From Epiperipatus broadwayi (Eukaryota; Onychophora; Udeonychophora; Euonychophora; Peripatidae), in contig JAQFVV010000071.1 in NCBI GenBank assembly GCA_028023455.1, positions 6,156,650 to 6,220,649 on the forward strand: a stretch of DNA of 64,000 nt, given 5' to 3'. Shown here in pieces: positions 45,581-56,664 of the stretch. The position numbers and the translations under genes were made by a program. The number at the start of each line of letters is the position of its first letter. The first letter of the stretch is position 1. The notes beneath the pieces were generated by a model. That model did not search any database, was not told where the DNA came from, and saw only the letters and a program-made list of their open reading frames with translations.

Positions 45581-46824
45581 TCAATGCAAAATTGGCAAAA
45601 GAACAGTAAAAATAAGTGCAAGAGAGTGAATTAAAGCCAGAGAAACAGTAAAGTTATCAATGACAATATAATATCATCTTCAGAGCACAGAGAGGATTTT
45701 TAAAAAACTTTGTTTTCAGAAAAATCAATAATAGAAATTATTCAAATGATTTAGTTTACATGTAGAAAGATCAAGAATAAAAGATTGTTATGTAAAATAT
45801 CAACTCTGATACTTCCAATATTCCAAAGGCATATAATCTCCTGAGCAAAACCTAAAGATAATTTTATTAAAACTCAAGTCTGAACTTTCAAGTGCTTAAA
45901 CTAAAAATGAATAAATGGAAACTTACACTACATTACACTAGATACATAACTAAACATAAAAAATAAATATATTTATTACACATATGTAAGTTCTTCACAA
46001 TTAAAATGACTGTGTTTAATTGGCCACTAACCAATATGTTGGAAGTTACATACCATCATTCAAAATGGTCAATATGTGCACACTGATTACAAATTCATTG
46101 GCTTGAATATTTTTACTTCACAATGCAAAGATGCAATTGGAAGCATTGAATAGATTCATAAGATAATAATTGTGTTTTTGTTGGGACAGGTACACATATT
46201 TAATTAATTTATCATGAAAAATTAGTATTTTATATTTTAAAAGATAGGTTTGATGTCTGAAACATCTGCAGAGAAAAGAAATATGTGCAATTTTAATACA
46301 GAATGGAAATAAAAGACATTTTAAAACCATGCATGTAATATATAAATAGTGGACCAATTGCAGGTAATCCTCAACCTGAAAAAGTGGCCTGCCATCCTGT
46401 ATATTTTACATTATAAATATAAAAATCTGATAAATAGATTGGCATTGATACAAGAGATTGTGAATTATTTTTAAATCCATTTAAATAATTCTTTGTGAAT
46501 CCGGTTTGTGAAATATCATAGTAATTGTTTCAGACATAATTGTTCTATGAATAGATATATAATATTAGCATTACATATTGGTCTTTATTTACAAGCTTAT
46601 TAGAATTTTTCACTATGAATGCATTCTTGTTCGAGCAATATTTAATACTAATATTTTAATTGAATAAAAAAATACAACTTCTAATTAAAGATAGATATAT
46701 CTTAAAATAATATTTAATAATAATAATAAAAATTCAAAAATTGCACATAAGAATTGGTGACAGAGAATTTAGTAGATTATCTAAAAATTTGTGTAAATAT
46801 TTAAAATAAAATAAAAATACTGGT
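45581..46824. other. AT-rich spacer, nothing recognised
   Basis: A 79-codon minus frame (46118-46357) has no motif. No repeat shared with the window. Confidence 0.45.
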
Positions 46825-47130
46825 GGAGTGAATTGAAGCCTGTCCATTAAAGTATAAAGATTGGCTATCTTAATATAATCTGAACATTGATTATATATAT
46901 ATATATGTGTGGAGATGATAATCTGGACCAACTGATGAGTTCTGGGGTTTAGCACAAAATACAAATATTGGTGATTGTTTATCTTTTCAACATGTGTGGT
47001 CAAATGTGTCAACAGTATGAGATAGCATGGATAGTTGAGGATCATCTGAAAGTCTGAGTTCAAACCGCCTATATATTACATATTGGAGTGCAGGTATGAA
47101 AAATCCTGTACTGTAGAAAAAAATCATATA
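46825..47130 (+). repeat. R480 composite repeat, copy
   Basis: In order: GAAGCCTGTCCATTAAAGTA, TGGCTATCTTAATATAATCTGA, TGTGGAGATGATAATCTGGA, AACTGATGAGTTCTGGGG, ATTGGTGATTGTTTATCTTTTC, GTGTGGTCAAATGTG, TATGAGATAGCATGGATAG, AAAGTCTGAGTTCAAA and CCTGTACTGTAG. The last 150 bp closely match the window start. Confidence 0.7.
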
Positions 47131-47426
47131 TTAATTTTTCCTTGTAAAATATTGTAAGCATTGAACAGAAATAATTATAATATTAAAAGCAATTTTTAAA
47201 TTACAATGTTTATTTTTAGAACTATTTTCCACAAGTGCTTTAATTCCGGTTATTTTTGGTTTCACCTCTCGTATATTGATATAGTATATAATATGGTTCA
47301 CTGTATAGAAGTATTGTAATTTAATAAAAATTTGTTTATAAATTTTGCCATTGTGTTAGTTCATTTTAAATAAAAATAGTATTCACATACAGTATATAAT
47401 TCATTTCCCTCAAACTTTTAAAAATA

Positions 47427-47940
47427 ATGACAAATCAACTTTCTATTTTTGTTTCAAAAAGTACCTTTATTGATCAACGGTTACAAAGCAATTCTATGGG
47501 TACTCAACCCATAGATGAAAAACACTTATTAATCATTCTATAGGCCCAAGTATGCTGGGACCACATTCTGTCACCTGCATCTGTGGGCCAAAAATATCAA
47601 AAGGATGCACTAAAATTATGCAATTGGGCAGTGGCTCAAATTAGTTCAACTGCCTTACATAATAAACTAATAGTTTCTGGTATCCAAGAAAAACTAAATA
47701 TCACATTCAAGCATCAACTCAATGACAGTTGATCAAGTAGATGCCATAATCCATTCGAGACAAAATCCAAACAGGAGAGATGACTGTCACCCAACTGACA
47801 GGATCCCAGACAACCCCCCCCCCCCAGAATCCATCCATGATCGAACAGCCATAACCATGCTTTTCAAGTCCAGACCCACCCCTTGGGTAAGGAATATCTG
47901 CTTTGGGCTATTTTTAACAACAAATTTTAATTGATCAAAC
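47427..47940 (+). pseudogene. unidentified coding relic with in-frame stop and frameshift
   Basis: From ATG at 47436 a frame reads MTNQLSIFVSKSTFIDQRLQ, then about 18 further codons to a TAG near 47543, then in the same frame AQVCWDHILSPASVGQKYQK and continues through WAVAQISSTALHNKLIVSG and EKLNITFKHQLND to a TGA near 47730. A second frame takes over at 47722 (TVDQVDAIIHSRQNPNRRDD) and crosses a poly-C run (47815-47825). About 100 codons with one stop, hydrophilic and well mixed, are unlikely in such AT-rich DNA by chance, so I infer a dead protein gene. No family recognised; a gag- or ORF1-like protein of a retroelement is a guess. Confidence 0.5.
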
Positions 47941-47943
47941 ATT

Positions 47944-47964
47944 TGTGTGTGTGTGTGTGTGTGT
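47944..47964. repeat. (GT)n microsatellite
   Basis: Ten GT units. Confidence 0.9.
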
Positions 47965-49319
47965 AGATGTATAGATGAAAATCTGGCAAATCAACTAAAA
48001 GTTGTTTATTTTTAGTTCCTTTCAAGATCCCCATATTTTCAAAGCTGAAAAGAGTCATTAGTATATAATAAGTTTAATGTATTTTTTTTCTAAAAGTCTG
48101 AGCAAAGTTATATTTCTAGTAATACAGTATTGAAATACTTATAACATTTTATAACTTTATACATGTCATTCAACACAGTACTTGATCTGCAATGGCTTTA
48201 ATCAGTATCTGATACCAAGATACATTTTCAAATGCCTTAATTTTATATATTTTTTTAAAATTGAGCAGGTGTCTGATTTATTGCCTTCCTAGATATTTCT
48301 CTATTTTGCAAAAATCAAATTAATTTGAATTTAGTTCATCTAAAATCAATTTTATATCACCCTTATCAGATATAAAGATACCTCATGTAACTTATAATCT
48401 AAACAAAAGTAGATTTTCATATTTTGCAAATTAATACTATTTTTTTCTGCATTTATAGACAAATATTACAATATTTGTTGTAACTAATGCTTATAATAAT
48501 AATAAAGTTATGTCATTCTAATAACTGATAGTAAGCAAGCAATTAACTGATTTCAATTAGAAATTATTCTAAACAAAAATCATCTCATTTCTCCATTTTT
48601 GAAATTTTATGGCCACAAGTTTTTAATTTTTTATATAAATATTTTAATATGTATTGTAAATAATGTGTATAATAAAAAATCAAATTTGGAATGATAATTA
48701 TTTAAAACAAATACTTTTCCTGGGAGCAGTATGACATACCATTTGTAGCGTTTGTGTTACAAAACAGCATAGTAACCTTTACAAGTTAATATTACTCTAA
48801 TAAATACATCTATGGAGTGGCATATTGAAATAAATTAAAGATTTTTAGATTGACTTTAACAGAAGAAAATTACAAAAATCTCAATTTGATTAATTAAAAG
48901 AAACATGTCCAGTTATCACTAAGGGGCTTTGAACACCACATGATTTATAAAAAAAAACTAACCATACAATTATTTAATTAATATGAATGAACAATATAAA
49001 CTTTATTCTTTTATTAACAAAGAAAAGTTATGTTTCTTACACTATACTAAGAATTAGAGCCTGTTCTTATGTGAGGTAAGTGATCTTTAGGATTTGGTTC
49101 AACTGATGAGGGGGGTTCTTTTGAAACTGATTTTTTGAGTTTCGTATTATATTTTATAATTGGTTATTATATATATTATCATTTTATTTGCCCAATAATT
49201 TTGGACTATCAGTTCTATTAATTAGCTTGGCTTGTCTACTTCACAAAGTAGTATGGCAGTTCTGCCAATTTAGATTGTTTTTCTATCATTATCATAATTG
49301 ATATTAATGGACATTTTTT
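47965..49319. other. AT-rich spacer, nothing recognised
   Basis: No frame or shared repeat seen. Confidence 0.45.
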
Positions 49320-49690
49320 TAAATGTTAAAACTGCAATCTCACAATTATTGATTTATTAATTCAAAAACAAATCTGAAGAAGTCAGTATTTTCAAAAAAG
49401 TTTGGTAAAGGTCAAAATCTTTTAATGAAAAGAAGTACAGCCTCCAAGGCAGCAATGGTTTAGTTTTTGTAACCTGGTTTCCACACCATTTGTGAGATTA
49501 TCTTAAGAATATTTTTAGAACTAAAAATATATAATTTTTTGCTAGTTTATTAAATATTTTTGATTACTTTTAAACAATAATTGTTTAATAATTACTTAAA
49601 ATAAATAAAAAATACACACATACTGATTTTATTTGTATATGTTTCATTTTTAAAAATATAAGTGGCAGTCAGTATTAGACATCGCTTCAA
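49320..49690 (+). repeat. R700 dispersed repeat, copy 5 (start only)
   Basis: ATTGATTTATTAATTCAAAAACAAATCTGAAGAAGTCAG and TTTATTAAATATTTTTGATTACTTTTA, GATTTTATTTGTATATGTTTC align with 34420-34710. Confidence 0.5.
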
Positions 49691-49933
49691 AACAAAAATA
49701 TGCATACTATAATATTTTTTAATGAAAATAGCAAAAACCGACAATGGAGCCATGATGTATGTTGTATTTAACTATATGACTTCAATTATATTTTATCAAA
49801 AGAAAAATGTAAGCAAATGAACAAAAATATAAATAAACATCAAATAAATGTATTAAAATTTGCAATTGTTATGATATTCGAGTAGCCCTTTTTTCTCTTA
49901 TTGCCACATGCAATCACATTTTTTAAAAAAAGT

Positions 49934-50031
49934 ATTTTTTTTTATGTGTCAAAGCATCGGCCAGAAAGAGAACCCCGCGACAACTGCTTGTAAGGCAGCT
50001 GTGCTAACCACTCGGCCACCAAGCTTGACAA
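49934..50031 (-). mobile_element. tRNA-Gly-type SINE
   Basis: Plus strand: poly-T, ATGTGTCAAAGCATCGGCC, T-arm remnant, ACTGCTTGTAAGGCAGCTGTGC, CCACTCGGCCACCAAGCTTG. Similar A-rich sequences on both sides (AAAAAAAGTAT and AAAAAAATTAT) may be the TSD but are low complexity. Confidence 0.8.
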
Positions 50032-50555
50032 AAAAATTATATTTTACAATATAGCCATTTTTCCATCTCAGAGTATTGTATGTGCTTATATATATTAATA
50101 AAATTTCTTAGGTTTTTATTGAAAGCACATATGTTTTTTTCTTTCTTTATTCTTTTTGAATTTGATGTGCAATATTTTGCATAATGCAATATTTTCTGAG
50201 TGTAATGCTAAAAGTTTTCAAAACTTTTAGAACATACTAAAAATTGATACTGATTTAAATCAAATCAATTAGAGAGATCCTAATTTCTTGATAATAAGAT
50301 GTTTCTAAGAGAAAAAACTTATTGAAAAAAAAAAGAACATTGCTTTGAGCATATTGAATACTTACAAAAGTCAGACATTTACAATTTATTTTATTTTAAG
50401 TATAAAAATACTGGTAGTTTCTTTTTTGTAATTCTTATTGCTTCAATAAATGCACAAGTGAACACACACTCCATAAAATATATGTAAATGTGTAACCTCT
50501 ATTTATATTATTTATTTAAAATATTTGCTTGTAGTATGGTATTAATTTACTTCTT

Positions 50556-51005
50556 CTTCCACAGCTTGATTAATCCCACTTTCAAATGGGGTCACTGGTG
50601 CAGATAATTTGTCCCCAGGTTTCTAGGTCTGAAGCATTTCCTCCATGCATGACATCTCCTGAAGATCCCTCTTCACTCAATCAATTCATCTGGTCTTGGG
50701 TCTGCCCCTGGGTCTTTTCCTGGTGGTTCCATCTTCATAATCTTCCTTCTGATGTAATTCTGTTAACATTGTCCAAACCACTTCAACCTTGATTCTTTCA
50801 TTTTTCACTGATTTTCCTCACCTTCATATTTTCTTGTATTACATCATTTCTCACCTTGTCCTTTCTAGTCAAACCCAAAGTGAACCTAAGCATTCTCATT
50901 TCTGTTACACATTGTTTGTCTTCTATTTTCTTAGTGGTAGGCCATGTTTCTACCCCATACATCAGTGTTGTATGTACCACAGTTAATTTACTATTCATAT
51001 AAAAA
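50556..51005 (-). pseudogene. BovB/RTE-like LINE, C-terminal region
   Basis: Minus-strand frame 51064-50798 contains LTVVHTTLMYGVETWPTTKK, then TEMRMLRFTLGLTRKDKVRN and VIQENMKVRKISEK. This is the typical 'LYGAE-W...EMRMLRWM-G-TR-DK-RN--I' order of BovB-like RTE elements, followed, after a stop, by a remnant of the basic RPR-RW region (50780-50560). The frame is open for 88 codons, better preserved than most LINE relics here, but there is no RT core upstream. It is a different lineage from the RTE copies at 23521 and 63367. Confidence 0.8.
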
Positions 51006-51336
51006 GGCATCTCTGTTACATCTGTATGTTGAAAAGTATTATACACTTGCAGTTCAATAAACAATACATATTTTATTCTAAGAAATGTTTATCAATAAAA
51101 TATGATCTATCGCATGTTATAAATGTTTGTATATGAGGGATGGAACAAAATATAGTGCAGTTCGCAGTCCATTAAATTGTCTTTTTTATCTTAAGATTAT
51201 CTATCTTTTTTCATTTTATTGTGCAAATGAAATGGTTTTTTTTAAATTTTAAAATAAAACAAGCAGATAAAAAGAAATATTTTAATGCATATAATTTATA
51301 TGCATATAAATAAATAATAATTTTTTTAATGGCGTG

Positions 51337-51363
51337 TGCGGGGGGGTTAAGGGGGGTGGTGGG

Positions 51364-51416
<53 letters not shown>

Positions 51417-51457
51417 AAGGGGGGGGGGAAGGGGGGGGGGGGGGGGGGGGGGGGGGG
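51337..51457 (+). repeat. 121-bp poly-G tract
   Basis: Nearly pure G on the plus strand with a few T, C and A interruptions. Glycine-rich and proline-rich frames over it are artefacts. Length may be an assembly or sequencing error. Confidence 0.9.
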
Positions 51458-51554
51458 AAAATGTTATATATATATATATATATTACAAATACTATCACTG
51501 TGCCACCATGTATCATATCTGTTATCTTCAGTGACTTATTAAACAGAGGTGTAA

Positions 51555-52350
51555 TATTCAGATATAAGTATATTGTCTATACTAAACTTAATGTAATTAG
51601 AAGGGACTTGAACAGGACTTTCCAGCTCCCTACAACTATTCATTCTATTTTATAGAACTGATACAAATGACCACATACATGGGGAAAAAATAAATGATCT
51701 CTAGTATATATGTATTTTGTGCTGAACCAGTCTCATCAGTTTATCCAGATCACATCTCCCATACATATATACAATCAGTACTCAGTTTATATTAAGATAG
51801 CAAATCTTCAAACTTTAATGGACAGGCTTCAAATCTTCTCCATCCTCCAACTCTTCACTACCCATATCATTGAAAATCCGATGATGGAACACTCAAAGCC
51901 CTTATTGATACCAATATTATTGTCATACCCATGTTGACTCTAAGTCATCCTGACTCTCACACATAGGACCTCAATAAGTCCATTTAAATACACAGAAGAG
52001 GGATAGATAGAATATAGGCTGAATATGTAATACTCAAATATAAATATATTGTCTATACTAGACTTAATGTATCTAGAAGGGACTTGAACTCGGACTTTCA
52101 AGTTCCCTATATCTATGCACTCCATTTTATAGAACTGATACACATAGACACACACATATGAAAAATATAAATGATTTCCAATATATGTATTTCAAGCTGA
52201 ACCAGCACTCATCAGTTGGTCCAGATCACTATCTCGCATACATATATATACGATCAGTGTTCAGTTTATATTAATATAAGTTATCAAACATCAATTGCCA
52301 GATTCATTCCTTTCCATATTACAACTTTTTGGCCATCCATATTATTGAAA
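51555..52350 (-). repeat. R480 units in tandem, minus orientation
   Basis: Two units follow each other: GTCTATACTAAACTTAATGTA at 51571 recurs as GTCTATACTAGACTTAATGTA at 52051, a spacing of 480 bp. Each unit reads on the minus strand through GCCTGTCCATTAAAGT, GAGATCATTTATTTTTT, GTATGTGGTCA and the tRNA-like AAAGTC-GTTCAAGTCCC end. The second is truncated where it meets the inverted copy at 52375. Confidence 0.75.
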
Positions 52351-52374
52351 ATTATTATTGTCATACTCATATAT

Positions 52375-52850
52375 TTAGATATTATTGTCATACTCATATA
52401 TTTAAATATTACATATTCAGCCTATATTCTGCCCATCCATCTTCTGTATATTTAAATGGACATATTAAGTTTCTATATGTGACAGGTCAGAGTGACAAAA
52501 TCAACTTGGGTATGACAATAATATTGGCATCAACAAAGACTTTGAGTATTTCATCATCTGATTTTTAATGATACGGAGGGCTGGGGAGTTGGGGAGTAGA
52601 GAGTATAGAAGCTTGTCCATTGAAGTTTGAAGATTTGCTATCTTAATATAAACTGAGCATTTATTGTATATATTTGTGGGAGATTATGATCTGGATCAAC
52701 TGATTGAGTGCTGCTTCAGCACAAAAGACTTATATTGGAGATCATTTATTTTTTTCACATGTATGTGGTCATGCAATTGTATAAGATGGAGTGTATAGAT
52801 GTAGGGAGCTTGAAAGTCTGAGTTCAAATCCCTTCTAAATAAAGATATAT
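52375..52850 (+). repeat. R480 unit, plus orientation
   Basis: From CAGCCTATATTCTGCCCATCC to AAAGTCTGAGTTCAAATCCC, about 450 bp, facing the two minus copies. Contains GGTATGACAATAATATTGGCATC, TTCATCATCTGATTTTTAATGAT, TAGAAGCTTGTCCATTGAAGTTTG and GGAGATCATTTATTTTTTTC. Together the three copies form an inverted arrangement about 1.3 kb long. Confidence 0.75.
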
Positions 52851-52859
52851 AATTTCTGC

Positions 52860-53464
52860 TTACCAGAGCAGATCTTGCTTTACGCTAATTGCAGTAATTC
52901 CATTTATAAAGTAAATAATACATGGCACCAGTTTCAAAAACATTACATTCAATTTATGATCTTTTATATATGCATAGTTATTATTTTTTATAATGGTTAA
53001 AATTAAATGTCATTATCAGTTCTAAACCTTCTCTTTCTTCAATACAAATAAAGAAAAAAAATTGAATTATTTTTTTCCAGTTTTCAAATTACATCTGACT
53101 TTAAAAAAGAAAATTATAATAAAGACTTTTCATTTCTTAACAATATCTGTTTACCTTTACAAAGGCAACGTTGAAAGTAGAGGAAGAAATTTAAAAAATA
53201 AAATTTTATATCAAAAGAATTTTTTTTTATTGAATATGTAGTTAAATATACAATTATTTTTTATATCTGTAAAAAAAAGTGTGGTAAAACAGACGTTAAA
53301 TGATCCCTCCAGCATCTACTCATACATTAATAGAAATGGCGGTCTTTTTCATCCGGGTCATTTATTACTGAGTAGCCGTGATTTGTCTCTTTTCAATTTG
53401 TATTTTATCATCTAATTATGAATAGCTAAATATTTATTATCCAATACTAAATGATTAACTGACC
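52860..53464. other. AT-rich spacer, nothing recognised
   Basis: No frame or shared repeat. Confidence 0.45.
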
Positions 53465-53690
53465 AGCATGGTCTAGTATCAACTCTGGAGCATAAAGGCC
53501 TCAAATCGAGTCCATTGATCTTCCAACACTTCTGAGCAATAAAAGCCATTCTATTTTTTTATTAGCCTATCTGATTTAGAGTAGTAGTAAGGCATCGGTC
53601 TTTGGAGCATGAGATCCTTCTATTTCTGGCACTTTTAGTAATCAAACCTTTTATGAACTCTCTGGCAATGAATCCATTAATTTATTTTTA
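53465..53690 (+). mobile_element. two adjacent tRNA-Pro-like SINEs
   Basis: First copy: CAGCATGGTCTAGTATCAACTCTGGAGCAT, CCTCAAATCGAGTCC, tail CACTTCTGAGCAATAAAAGCCATTCTATTTTT. Second: GAGTAGTAGTAAGGCATCGGTCTTTGGAGCATGAGATCC, decayed T-arm, tail CTTTTATGAACTCTCTGGCAATGAATCCATTAATTTATT. The shared GAGCAATAAA/GGCAATGAA tail and CTTTGGAGCAT anticodon arm define the family. Confidence 0.65.
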
Positions 53691-53907
53691 TTTTTAATGA
53701 TTAGCTGGATCAGTAAGTCAATTCTTAAAAAAAACATAGTAAATCTGACTGAAACCTTACAATTTTTTCACCTTTTATCTAGCCTAGATTAAATAATCAG
53801 GTCATGAAAGTGTAGGCAATCGCTCTTTATAAGTTCCAATACTTATTTATTTAGTATAAGTTTTTTTAATTATATATATATAAATTGATAAACTTTTTTT
53901 AATTAAT

Positions 53908-54118
53908 TCTAAATGCTAGGAATGCTAAATAAGAAAAGCTTCAGTGTAAACCTATCTTAAACTTGAGTTAAGCACTTTCGATATCTTACTTATATCATTT
54001 ATATATATATAATTAATTATAAATATGATATCATAAGTAAGATATCTGAAAGCACTTGGCTCAAGTTTTAAAATACATCTACACTGAAGCTTTGTATATT
54101 TAGTGTTTTTAGTGCTTA
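53908..54118. repeat. foldback with about 100-bp arms
   Basis: GCTAAATAAGAAAAGCTTCAGTGTA...CTTGAGTTAAGCACTTTCGATATCTTACTTATATCA faces TGATATCATAAGTAAGATATCTGAAAGCACTTGGCTCAAG...TACACTGAAGCTTTGTATATTTAGTG. Loop of about 10-15 bp of TA sequence. A palindromic MITE is likely. Confidence 0.75.
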
Positions 54119-54184
54119 AAATTAATCATAAGTTCTTTTATTTATTTATAGATTTAAACAGCTTAACCATTAATAAGATATTAT

Positions 54185-54300
54185 TAAGAAATCTGTAGAG
54201 ATTTGAACCAGGTTCCAAATGGTAATGTAATAAATCCTTACCAGTGCTATCAGGTCTAAATATTCCCATACTAGTTTCTAGCTTATGGCTTTTACCAGTG
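54185..54300 (-). mobile_element. SINE relic next to an HP-A fragment
   Basis: Minus strand at 54250-54190: CTGATAGCACTGGTAAGGATT and GGAACCTGGTTCAAATCTC (boxes A and B). At 54262-54296 minus: CCATAAGCTAGAAACTAGTATGGGAATATT, the central block of HP-A. Confidence 0.5.
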
Positions 54301-54667
54301 ATTCATAAATATTACACCAGATGGCATAAAAGTAGTGAGAATTGAAATATTTCCTAAAGAATAGCAATGTGTAAGCTAAGGTCATGTGATGACTTGCTGA
54401 TCATAATCTAATCACTGGTGACTTTATGAAGTTGCTCGATCAGACTATTGTAGCTATAAATCAGACAGTTATTAATAATTTGGCTCATAGTAGGTATTTG
54501 CCCACATTTACAAAGATCAGTGGCCGATAAATTCTAATTATGAAGCAGGTAAGCATGATGCATCATGGATTGTTCTGAATTTATTAATAAGGTTCCAATT
54601 GCATCTATAAAGACTAAATCCAGCTGGCCTTATTGGTGGATCTGGTTAAAAGAATGGTACTTGTGTG

Positions 54668-55345
54668 TTTTCAAGGAAACCAAGATAGCAGTTTGTATTT
54701 TTGATAAATATACAGTTTTAGGGCCCCCAAAAAATGTTTATAAAAAAATGTCTGCTAAAAAAACTTATTTGATAATTAAATTTTATTTTTTATTACTGCT
54801 GTTTTTAAAAAAGAAATCATTGTAGAAAAATTAATTATAATATTTACAGTTTACTTTTTATTTATTTTTTATTTTTGGATTAATTTAGGGGGGGGGTATA
54901 AATACAATATTTACACTTTATTCATGATGGTGGTGTGCAATCATATTGTGACCATTAATGCACATTTTTCAGGAGTGCAGGATCTTATACTTTTGAAAAT
55001 AGTCCACTTCATCACATTCTGTGACAGGAAGGTCCCAATTTTTTATCATTATGACAATTTACCAGAAAAATGGCTGACAGAAAGAAACATGCTGAATTGA
55101 ACCAAAGTACAACAGCATTAAGAGCATCTCCTCACTTCCCACATTATAAGTAAAAAAAAAGAAATAAAACTTCTTGATGAAATATATTAGTATTTGTTCC
55201 TTTTTTTTTTTTAATTAATCATTGATTTATTAATTTTGTTTTAATTTAACAACTAACATATCTTCGGAAAATTCTGGCTTTTGAATCTGTATATTTATCA
55301 AAAATAGGGGGCGCCATCTTGGTTTACTTGAAAATTCACTAGTAC
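54668..55345. repeat. inverted repeat pair with different centre
   Basis: Left arm 54668-54790 (TTTTCAAGGAAACCAAGATAGC, TATTTTTGATAAATATACAG) and right arm 55200-55338, reverse complement TTTTCAAGTAAACCAAGATGGCGCCCCC, TATTTTTGATAAATATACAGA. The right end has AAGATGGCGCC. Between them 54860-55190 has mixed composition (FCDRKVPIFYHYDNLPEKWL in one plus frame) and may be a transposon body. The class is undetermined. Confidence 0.5.
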
Positions 55346-56664
55346 CAAAAAAATTTATTTGACATGTCATAACAATTCCTTTTTTTATTCCATAATTCTT
55401 CAATTGTAAATTTGTGGTTGAACATCTAATTAAATAATACCATGAAAAATATTATTTGTATACCCAAGACTAGTCCTTTGCAGTGGCTACCTGTTTTTTC
55501 ACATTTCTCTATCAAATATGAGAAAAAAAATTGCCTTACAAAAGATGTATAAAAAAAAAGCTGTTAAGCAGATTGAACTTGCCAATAACTCAAGATATAA
55601 TTTCATTATCTGAGTCTCGATTCACATTAAGATAAGTTCCATTTGCAAATATTACTCTAAAATATGAGTATCAGTAACGACAATTTAATTTGTCACCTAC
55701 TTAATACAGTTTAATGTAGCTTTCATATTTACAATCACATCACATTTTAGTGTTTTAAGATTCATCACAAATTAATGAATTGGGGTTTTTTTTTACATTT
55801 TAATATACTGTGTGTGAATATATATATATCTGATTGTGAAACCACCAAAACACTAAATGAAAGCGAATCTAGAAAATGTTGATGCGAAAACATTGAAAAA
55901 GCAATGAAATAGAAAGATCATGTTAAGAAATATACTAGATAAAAATAAAAAAAATTAGAATAATAATTTGGCGACACCTATAGATTGCTCAAATAGAGAT
56001 TATAATAAATACGAATCTTTAAAACTATTTTAAATAGCTAATTAATAAAATTAGATATTTATTTTTGGGTTGTATTGAAAATGCGTACTAAATGAAATAA
56101 TCTGTAATTTTATGGCAAATGTCTACACGGATTATTTATATATTTTAAGAACAGCAAACTTTTCCTAATAAACTGCTTATAGCAACGTAAGATAATATTT
56201 TAATTTGTTAATAGAATGAGCTATAAGACCTTAAAACATTATAGATTATTTGAAATATTAATTTACTTTCCATGTCAAAATAATGGAAAACATTGTTGTT
56301 TTTTTCTTTGAAATGCGCGGCGCCGATATTTACAATTCTGCCAATTGAACACGTACCCCCCCCCCCAATCACTTGTTTAAAAGTCATCCAGTTAACGTGA
56401 TTTTTAAACATTTTTACGTAATTAAAAAAAAAAAAAGTTTATATATTGTACTGTATTTTATTTTTATGCATGCATTTTTTCCCCTTGTTTTAATTTATGT
56501 CATAATTTTTTTATGTGTATACTCACAAACAATTAAACTTTTATTTTTGTTGTTGTTATTTTTAAAATGTTTTAAATAAAGTGTTAACCTTTAAGCCAAC
56601 TTTAAATATATTTATGACTGTTTTTAATAACTGCAAATAAAGTCGCATAATGTAGTAAATAATA
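55346..56664. other. AT-rich spacer, nothing recognised
   Basis: Poly-C at 56357-56366 and homopolymers only; short frames on both strands lack motifs. Confidence 0.45.

Noticed and set aside
51211-51655. Glycine-rich and proline-rich frames on both strands
   Set aside because: Pure translation of the poly-G tract and the adjacent TA run.
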